Below are positions 35,801-41,386 of a stretch of 64,000 nt of DNA, in pieces. Source of the DNA: Streptomyces asoensis (lineage in GTDB: Bacteria > Actinomycetota > Actinomycetes > Streptomycetales > Streptomycetaceae); contig NZ_BNEB01000002.1 of assembly GCF_016860545.1 (NCBI RefSeq), positions 1,054,001-1,118,000 of the forward strand. Reading direction: 5' to 3'. The notes beneath the pieces are model-generated. The model saw only the letters and a list, made by a program, of their open reading frames with translations. It ran no database searches and was not told where the DNA came from. The number at the start of each line of letters is the position of its first letter. Position 1 is the first letter of the stretch. Position numbers and translations under genes: made by a program.

Positions 35801-36054
35801 CTGTCCAGCAAAACCTCGACCCGGGGGACCACATGGGCCACCGGCTCGCCGTCGGCGGCCGCATACCGGGTGCGCAGCACCTCGTGCCGGTCGACCACGT
35901 CGGCCAGGGCCGCGGCGAGGGCCTCGGTGTCGAGGTCGCCCCGCAGGCGCAGCGCCAGCGGAAGCAGATGGTCCGCCGTGCCGGGTCGCAGTTGGTCGAG
36001 GAACCACAGTCGTTGCTGCGAGAAGGATGTCGTCCGGCCGTCACAGCGGTCCAC
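32863..36054 (-). CDS. NRPS3: C-A-T single module
   Basis: 1063 residues. C about 8-430 with HHIAFDFSSW (HHxxxDG has Phe for Gly), A about 460-960, T LGGHSLLATR near residue 1003, then a short tail and no release domain. Specificity positions by eye give D-P-L-Q-L-G-L-I-W-K, which I cannot assign; Dab or Dap-derived residues are candidates because their genes are co-transcribed. Starts at a GTG with GGAGGTGAGCCG before it. As first gene of the right-arm operon it probably passes its aminoacyl or peptidyl group to NRPS1 or NRPS2, or receives one from the free A/PCP pair. Module order cannot be read from gene order. Confidence 0.93.
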   Translation of the reverse strand: MDRCDGRTTSFSQQRLWFLDQLRPGTADHLLPLALRLRGDLDTEALAAALADVVDRHEVLRTRYAAADGEPVAHVVPRVEVLLDRVDAPAAGAAGIAAVLDRALRRPVDLSTAPPLRATLARLAPDDHLLVVVVHHIAFDFSSWNVLTRDLAAAYRGRTTGVRHGLPELPVQYSDLAALQRERSAGPRLARGLDHWRSRLAGLPPLDLPTDRPRPAEFDGAAAVARFTLPADLVALTDRLARSRRATRFMVLLAAFQAQLGRYSGQSDFAVGTPVAGRGHPAARDLIGPFVNTVVLRADLSGRPGFGELVDRVRHTFLADLTHADTPFERVVGELAPSRDLSRNPLFQVSFLTLDSQAEPPDLPGLSVEVVPTPVAGTPFDLALDLLGRPDGSLGLRLGYATALFTPETAARITEDYVRLLHELLAAPDKPLAGVTSVLEPLPGGERRRRLALGLGSARAVPPQTVTDLFEQQSRRTPHAIAVSSGDGELSYAGLDRRADELAHRLRGLGVGRGTRVGVLLERGTGLLVALLGVLKADAAYVPLDPLHPARRIGHLIEDTRAAVVVTTGPLAGRVAGTEARTLLLDGDPPPAGPADRRERTTGPHDLAYVFHTSGSTGTPKGVQIPHHALTNFLLAMAARLETGPEATVLGVTTASFDPSMLELCLPLLTGARLVLADSEQARDPERLIRLIGEARPDLMQATPSMLRTLVDTGWTPGPGLTVLSGGEKLHTDLAAALAADGAPVLDLYGPTEATIWTSVARHGADGRVERWAAVDNTTVRVLDDRLEPVAEGVTGHVCIGGDGLAWGYRGRPAQTAGVFLPDPHATAPGGRLYFTGDLGRIRPDGSLEILGRSDHQVKIRGHRIEPGEIEAALLALDGVRAAVVHPTPDADGGQQLTAYLVADDSGNPPTPDALRAELLDSLPHHLVPAAFVLLDAIPTAVSGKVDRHALPVPAPQAAGPAAAPRTPRERSVARVWEEVLGATGIGAHDDFFLLGGHSLLATRVSVRLRAALGVDVPVRALFDHPTVAALATALDGYPPLAPDGPLPRLTARPRGARTTAGR

Positions 36055-36214
36055 CGGCTCACCTCCGAGGAGTCGGGTAGGTCGTCGCGTGCCTCGGGTG
36101 GTCGGGGCACGTCCGGAGCTTGCCGTTCGGGCGTGGCTGCGCAGTAGGGAAGGAGCGGCAGCGCCCGTCGCGGCTTTTGCTGCGTCAATGTCTCTGGTCG
36201 GGACCGGGACCGGC

Positions 36215-36859
36215 TCAGATCAGCCCGGTGCGGACGCCGTACGCCACCGCGTGCGCCCGGTTGCGGACCTGAAGGCGGGTCATGAGGTCGTACATGACGT
36301 TCTTCACGGTGTGCTGGGAGCAGGACAGTTCACGGGCGATGGCGGCGTTGCCGTGCCCCTCGGCGACCAGCGCGAGTACCGTCTTCTGCCGGGCCGTCAG
36401 GGGCGAGTCGGGCACGGGGTGCCGGCGCTCCGCCTCGTCGCCGGCCGCTTCGTCGAGGAGACGGGCCAGTACGCCGTACGGCATCCGGTTGTCGCCGTAC
36501 CGGGCGGCGTGGACGGCGGTGAGCAGGCGCTCCGGCGTGGCCTCGGCGGACTGAAGCATCGCCGTCACCCCGGCCCGCACGGCCAGCCGCACTCCCGCGG
36601 CGGTGAAGGTGTCGGCGACCAGCAGGAGAGGGCCGCCGCCGGGTTCCGGTCGGCCCTCGAGCGCCGCTCCCGGCGTCCGGCCCGCGGCAACCCGGACGAC
36701 CCCGTCGCGGTCTCCGGCCGCCACCAGCTCGACGCCGGCCCGGCGCAGACCGGCGGCGACCGTGTCGCGGGCCGCCCCGCCCGCCGGGCACAGATGTACG
36801 CGCGGCGCGCCGTCGTCCCGCCCGGCAACCGGCGCCGCTTCGAGGACGAGGCCGGTCAC
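36215..36859 (-). CDS. LuxR/NarL-type transcriptional regulator, degenerate receiver (2)
   Basis: 214 residues. C-terminal LuxR helix-turn-helix at about 155-210: LTARQKTVLALVAEGHGNAA, then ARELSCSQHTVKNVM. The N-terminal half looks like a decayed response-regulator receiver without the acidic pocket and phospho-acceptor Asp, so it is probably not controlled by a kinase. The GTG start overlaps the upstream paralog's stop (GTGA). It shares the C-terminal RNRAHAVAYGVRTGLI with that paralog. Divergent from lanM and upstream of the NRPS3 operon, it is a likely pathway regulator. Confidence 0.88.
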   Translation of the reverse strand: MTGLVLEAAPVAGRDDGAPRVHLCPAGGAARDTVAAGLRRAGVELVAAGDRDGVVRVAAGRTPGAALEGRPEPGGGPLLLVADTFTAAGVRLAVRAGVTAMLQSAEATPERLLTAVHAARYGDNRMPYGVLARLLDEAAGDEAERRHPVPDSPLTARQKTVLALVAEGHGNAAIARELSCSQHTVKNVMYDLMTRLQVRNRAHAVAYGVRTGLI

Positions 36860-37479
36860 AGCAGGCCCGTCCGCAGCGCGTAGGCCACCGCGTGGGCGCG
36901 GTTGCGCAGCCGGAACCGCTGGGTGATGTCGCGGACCACGGTGGTCACCGTCCGCGGCGAGTAGCAGAGTTCCTTGGCGATCTCATCGGTCTCCCGGCCG
37001 TCGGCCACCATCCGCAGGACCGCGCGTTCCCGCTCGTCCAGCCCCCAGTCCGGGCCGCGGCCCCGTACGCCGGGATACGCGTCGGTCTCGGTGCTCTGGT
37101 CGAGCAGGCCGTCGATCAGGTCGGGGGGCACGGTGCAGTCGCCGCCGGCCACGGTTCGCACGGTCCGCGCCAGCCGGTCGGCGTCCACCTCGTGCCGGCG
37201 CAGGAGGCCGCGGGCCCCGGCGTTGACGGCGTCCGCGGCCTCGGCCGCCGACATGTGGGAGGCGATCACGATGACGGCGGGCCGGTGCGGGCCGCCGCCG
37301 GTCGCGGCCACCAGATCGAGTTCCTCGCGATCCACTCGGTCGAAGATCACCACGGCCACGTCGGCCTTCTCCTCCGGCCGGACCAGTGCGATGTCCGGGT
37401 TGCCGGACAGGGCGCTGACGGCACCGGCTTCGAGCAGCGGGTCCAGGGCCACGACGCACAACGACAGGGGATTGCCCAT
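36856..37479 (-). CDS. LuxR/NarL-type transcriptional regulator, degenerate receiver (1)
   Basis: 207 residues with C-terminal LuxR domain (LDERERAVLRMVADGRETDE, SPRTVTTVV) ending RNRAHAVAYALRTGLL, nearly the same ending as its downstream neighbour. The N-terminal domain has a receiver-like beta/alpha pattern (LCVVALDPLLEAG, VAVVIFDR, AVIVIASHM) but the phosphorylation site is doubtful. ATG preceded by GAGGAGT. The pair looks like a tandem duplication and could act as a heterodimer. Divergent from lanM across a 347-bp promoter region. Confidence 0.88.
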   Translation of the reverse strand: MGNPLSLCVVALDPLLEAGAVSALSGNPDIALVRPEEKADVAVVIFDRVDREELDLVAATGGGPHRPAVIVIASHMSAAEAADAVNAGARGLLRRHEVDADRLARTVRTVAGGDCTVPPDLIDGLLDQSTETDAYPGVRGRGPDWGLDERERAVLRMVADGRETDEIAKELCYSPRTVTTVVRDITQRFRLRNRAHAVAYALRTGLL

Positions 37480-37826
37480 GTGTACTCCTCGGTCAGCGCA
37501 GGACGAACCTCTCGGCGAGGAGTCTCGGCAACCCGTGCGCCGCGCCGCATGGGGCGCGACTACCCGCATTCCCGTGCCCCGCCGCGCCGGCCCCGGCCCG
37601 TACACCGACGGCCGGACCGCACACGGCCGCGCGCCGCCGGACGGAGCCCGGCCGCCCGGCCCGCTCGCCCCGGCCGCGGCGCCGTCGTCGCCGCCCACCG
37701 CTCCCGCCGACCCGCCCGGCAGCGCGAAAGGGGCCCGGCGGTGGCGCCAACTGGGTAGTCCGCCGCGGAATGTGGGGGTCCTGCCCCCCTGTACGGGTGG
37801 GCGACACCGCTGGAAGGGTGACGGAC
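37480..37826. promoter_or_regulatory. Divergent promoter region between the luxR pair and lanM
   Basis: 347 bases without a gene. A GGAATG(C/T)GGG element occurs once facing each gene: on the minus strand at 37572-37558 (GGAATGCGGGTAGTC, 79 bases from the luxR start) and on the plus strand at 37767-37781 (46 bases from the lanM start). GGGTAGTC also recurs at 37753-37760, just upstream of the plus-strand copy. The plus element runs into a GGGGG-TCCTG-CCCCC inverted repeat. The matched placement suggests binding sites for the adjacent LuxR-type proteins. Confidence 0.45.
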
Positions 37827-40800
37827 GTGACCCCAACCGACACCGCCCGTCCCGCCACGGAGGCGACACCCTCCTGGTGGGCACCGGCCGCGACACTGCG
37901 TGAGCGCCTGTCGGCCCCGCACCCGCCGGCGCCGGCACAGGCCACCCCGGCCGCCCGGCTGCGCACCCGCTCACCGGTCGAGTCGGCCTGCGAATCCGTC
38001 CGCTCGGCCCGACTGGGCGCCGACACCGAGCTGGTGGCGGCACTCGCCGCCGAACCTCCGGCCCGCCTGGCCGGGCGACTCGCCAAGCCGCAGTGGGCGG
38101 TGTTCGTGGAAGGGGCGCTCGCCGCGGCCCCCGAGACGCCCGCGGAGGTCCGTGGGGCAGCGGTGACCGCGCCCGCCGACCCGGCGGACGGAGCGGTGGT
38201 CTTCGGACCGGTACTGCGCCCGCTGGTGACGGCGGCCGTCGCCGAGCTGGCCGAACAGGCCGGAGCGGACGGTGCCGACCCCGGAGAGACGGCGGTGTTC
38301 GCCGGGGACTACGCGGACTGGCTGGTACGGCGACTCACCAGAACGGCCGCCCGGACCCTGGTCGTCGAGCTGGCCGCCGCGCGGACCGCGGGCGACCTGT
38401 CCGGCTCCACCTCGGCCGCCCGCTTCGCCGACTTCGCCGCCCGGGCCGGCACCCGCGCGGGTCTGGCCCGGCTGTTCGCCGGATACCCGGTGCTCGCCCG
38501 TCTGCTGGCCCTGACCTGCCGGCGCACCGCCCGGTCCGGCGCCGAACTGCTGGCGCGGCTCGCCACCGACCGGCAGAAGCTCGCCGACGAGCTGTTCGGC
38601 GGGCGGGACCCGGGCCCGCTGGTCGGCGTCGAGCTGGGACTCGGGGACCTGCACCAGCAGGGCAGGTCGGTGGCGGTGCTCCGGTTCGCCGCCGGCAGCG
38701 CGGTCTACAAGCCGCGGCCGGTCGACCAGCACGCCCTGCTGGACAGGATGGCCGGCTGGCTGGACGCCAAAGCCCCGGGCCTGGGGCTGCGCACCCCGCG
38801 CTGGGTGGCCGGCGACGGCTACGGGTGGCTGGAGTACATCGACCACCGGACGTGCCGTTCGCTGGCCGAGATCGACCGGTTCCACCGTCGGCAGGGTGTG
38901 CTGATCGCGCTGGCCTACACCCTCGAAGGGGTGGACCTGCACTACGAGAACGTCCTCGCGCACGGCGACCAGCCCGTGCTGGTCGACGTCGAGACACTGC
39001 TGCACCCCGTCCTGCGGGAGGGCGGGACCACCCGGCCGGATCCGGCCGCCGGGGCACACGCCTCCTCGGTGCACCGCACCTGCCTGCTGCCGCAGCTCAT
39101 GGTGGGAGAGCTGGGCGCGGTCGACGTCTCCGCGCTGGGCGGTGCACCGGGCGGGGAGTCCCCCGATACCCGGATGGTCTGGGAGGACGCCGGCACGGAC
39201 GAGATGCGGATGGTGCGTCGCCCGGCGCCGTTCACCGGCGCGCTGAACCGTCCCTACAGCGCCGCGGCCGGCCCCGGCAGCGCCGACCGGGTGGCCGCGG
39301 TCCTGGCGGGATTCCGCACCGGGTACGACGCCGTCGTCCGGCACCGCGACGAACTGTCCACGCCCGCCGGGCCGCTGGGCGCCGGCGGGGACGCGGTCGG
39401 TCGGCTCGTGGTCCGGCCGACGATGCTGTACGCCACCCTGCTGGAGGAGGCGACGCATCCGCAGGTGCTGCGCGACGGGCTCGACCGGGATGCCATGTTC
39501 GCGGTGCTGTGGGCCGATTCGGACGGCGACCCGGCCCGCCAGGCCCTCATCGAGTACGAGATCGCCGACCTGTGGGACGGCGACGTCCCCGTCTTCTTCC
39601 ACCGGCCCGGCTCAACGGAGGTCTTCGCCGCGGACGGGAGCCCGGTGAGCGGTGTCCTGGACACCTCCGGCCTCGCCTCCTCACGGGCGAAGCTCGCCGC
39701 CATGAGCACCGTCGACCGCCGTGCCCAGGAATGGATCATCTCGGCCACCCTGGCATCCGCGGAGCCGTGCGCCGCCGGACGCCGCCACCGGGTGAGCCGC
39801 CGGGCCAGTCCCGCTCCCGCCGTCCTGCCGGAACCCTCCGCGCTGCTGGCCGCCGCCTCCGGGATCGCCGACGAGATCGCCGGCCGGGCCGTCGGCGGAC
39901 ACGGCCGGGCCAACTGGGTCGGCCTGGAGGCGGTCGACGACCGCTGGACGGTGCTGCCCATGGGCGCCGGGCTGGCCCAGGGATACAGCGGGGTGGCCCT
40001 GTTCCTGGCCCAGCTCGGCGCGCTCACCGGCTCCGCCCGGCACACCGAGCTGGCCCGGGCGGCGCTCGCCCCGGTGCCCGAACTCGTCGCCGCGATGGCT
40101 GCCGACCCGGCCCTGAGCCGGGCCGTCGGCCCGGGCGGCTTCGAAGGCCTGGGCGGAGTCTGCTACGCGCTCGCCCGGGTGGCCACCCTGGTCGACGACG
40201 ATCTCGCCGGGTGCCTGCCGACGGCGCTGGACGCCTTGGCGCTGGCGGCGCTCGGCGACGACACCCCACCGGGTGTGTCGGCCGGCCTGGCCGGAGCGCT
40301 CGCCGCTCTGCTCGCGGTGTACCGCGAGCGCGGGCTGCCCCAGGCCGCCGACCTCGCCGACCGGATCGCCGAACGGTTGCTGGGGCTTGCGCCGGCCGGT
40401 CGGCCCGGTGACGGTGCGCCGGAGAGCTTCGGCTTCGCCTTCGGCGAGGCCGGGATCGGCTGGGCGCTGGCCCGGCACGCCCGGTTCGCCGGCGGTCCAC
40501 TGGGCGCGCGGACCGAGGCGGCCGGACGCACCCGGCTGACCACCGCACTCGCGGCGGCGGACCGGCTCGACGCGGGCTGGTGCCGGGGCACCGCCGGCGT
40601 CGTACTGGCGGCGGCCGACGCCGGGCTCTGCCCGCAGTCGGCGAACGGTCCGGCCCGGGACGCGAGCCGCAGGCTCATCGAGCATCCGCCGGTGGCCGAC
40701 CTCAGCCTGTGCCACGGCGAGCTGGGTATCGCGGAAGCGGTGGCCGCCCTCGCCGGGTGCGGCCACGCCGAGGCGCGAAGCAGCCTGACCGGCCGGATCG

Positions 40801-40982
40801 GCCTGGTCCTCGGACTGCTTCACGCCTGGGGGCCCAGCTGCGGGACACCCGGGCGCGTACCGACGCCCGGACTGCTCACCGGGCTGTCGGGCATCGGCTA
40901 CGCCCTGCTCCGGCTGGGCTTCGCCGACACCGTGCCCTCGGTCCTCTTGCTCGGCCCCGCCCAGGGCGGCGGACGGGACTGA
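37827..40982 (+). CDS. lanM: Class II lanthipeptide synthetase LanM
   Basis: Bifunctional enzyme, 1051 residues, the usual LanM length. The N-terminal kinase-like dehydratase (DUF4135, about 110-600) phosphorylates and eliminates Ser/Thr; visible catalytic blocks are YKPRPVD and VDLHYENVLAHGDQPVLVDVE. The C-terminal LanC-like cyclase (about 700-1045) keeps the zinc ligands, Cys in DAGWCRGTAG and Cys-His in LCHGELG, and ends with LLTGLSGIGYALLRL. The GTG at 37827 was chosen for GGAAGGG 8 bases upstream. It reads away from the NRPS operons, with a 68-residue peptide gene 127 bases downstream as its only local candidate substrate. The enzyme appears intact. Confidence 0.93.
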   Translation: MTPTDTARPATEATPSWWAPAATLRERLSAPHPPAPAQATPAARLRTRSPVESACESVRSARLGADTELVAALAAEPPARLAGRLAKPQWAVFVEGALAAAPETPAEVRGAAVTAPADPADGAVVFGPVLRPLVTAAVAELAEQAGADGADPGETAVFAGDYADWLVRRLTRTAARTLVVELAAARTAGDLSGSTSAARFADFAARAGTRAGLARLFAGYPVLARLLALTCRRTARSGAELLARLATDRQKLADELFGGRDPGPLVGVELGLGDLHQQGRSVAVLRFAAGSAVYKPRPVDQHALLDRMAGWLDAKAPGLGLRTPRWVAGDGYGWLEYIDHRTCRSLAEIDRFHRRQGVLIALAYTLEGVDLHYENVLAHGDQPVLVDVETLLHPVLREGGTTRPDPAAGAHASSVHRTCLLPQLMVGELGAVDVSALGGAPGGESPDTRMVWEDAGTDEMRMVRRPAPFTGALNRPYSAAAGPGSADRVAAVLAGFRTGYDAVVRHRDELSTPAGPLGAGGDAVGRLVVRPTMLYATLLEEATHPQVLRDGLDRDAMFAVLWADSDGDPARQALIEYEIADLWDGDVPVFFHRPGSTEVFAADGSPVSGVLDTSGLASSRAKLAAMSTVDRRAQEWIISATLASAEPCAAGRRHRVSRRASPAPAVLPEPSALLAAASGIADEIAGRAVGGHGRANWVGLEAVDDRWTVLPMGAGLAQGYSGVALFLAQLGALTGSARHTELARAALAPVPELVAAMAADPALSRAVGPGGFEGLGGVCYALARVATLVDDDLAGCLPTALDALALAALGDDTPPGVSAGLAGALAALLAVYRERGLPQAADLADRIAERLLGLAPAGRPGDGAPESFGFAFGEAGIGWALARHARFAGGPLGARTEAAGRTRLTTALAAADRLDAGWCRGTAGVVLAAADAGLCPQSANGPARDASRRLIEHPPVADLSLCHGELGIAEAVAALAGCGHAEARSSLTGRIGLVLGLLHAWGPSCGTPGRVPTPGLLTGLSGIGYALLRLGFADTVPSVLLLGPAQGGGRD

Positions 40983-41109
40983 GTGCCCTCGTACCGCCGT
41001 CCGAACCGGTGCCCGCGCCGCGAGCACCACGAGAACCTTTGCGGAAATACGAACAGTTCATCAACAGTGCGATCCCGAGTCGGATCCATGTCCACCGAAA
41101 GGAAGAACC

Positions 41110-41316
41110 ATGTCCAGCTTCCCGCAGAACGGTACCGTCCACGACGAGGCCACGGGCGCGTCCGCGACGGTCACCGACCCGGCCGGCGAGATCCGGCTGG
41201 TCCGCTGGAACGGGGCGTGCGCCCGGACCCGGGCGCTGGCCGGAATGACCCTCGGCAGCGGCGTGGTGGTCGGCCTCGGCTCCGCCACCATCACCACCGT
41301 GTCGGTGCCCGCCTGA
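41110..41316 (+). CDS. 68-residue peptide, candidate LanM precursor
   Basis: Small protein with strong Streptomyces codon bias and a good ribosome site (AAGGAAG, 7 bases before ATG). Residues 1-30 are polar and acidic (HDEATGASATVTDPAGE), leader-like. Residues 31-68 hold one Cys (C37 in WNGACARTR) and a hydrophobic Gly/Ser/Thr-rich tail with T47, S50, S58, T60, T62, T63 and S65 and no further Cys. A lanthionine normally joins a Ser/Thr to a downstream Cys; here most Ser/Thr lie after the only Cys, so few rings are possible and dehydrated residues might stay uncyclised. It could also be an unrelated small protein. No similarity is recognised. Confidence 0.7.
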   Translation: MSSFPQNGTVHDEATGASATVTDPAGEIRLVRWNGACARTRALAGMTLGSGVVVGLGSATITTVSVPA

Positions 41317-41349
41317 CCTGACGTCACGCCCGGCCGGTTCGAGCAGGTG

Positions 41350-41378
41350 TGTGACCTTCGTGAGCGAGTGACTACCAT
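41350..41378 (+). promoter_or_regulatory. Candidate promoter for the LAL regulator, leaderless transcript
   Basis: TGTGAC, a 17-base spacer and TACCAT place transcription start at about 41385-41387, right at the ATG of the regulator. The GGAGG next to that ATG is too close (1 base) to act as a normal ribosome site, which supports leaderless initiation. Confidence 0.35.
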
Positions 41379-41386
41379 CCGGAGGT

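Noticed and set aside
40983..41321. 112-codon frame overlapping the 68-residue peptide gene
   Set aside because: It is Arg/His-rich with non-coding composition; the overlapping frame at 41110 has proper codon bias and ribosome site.
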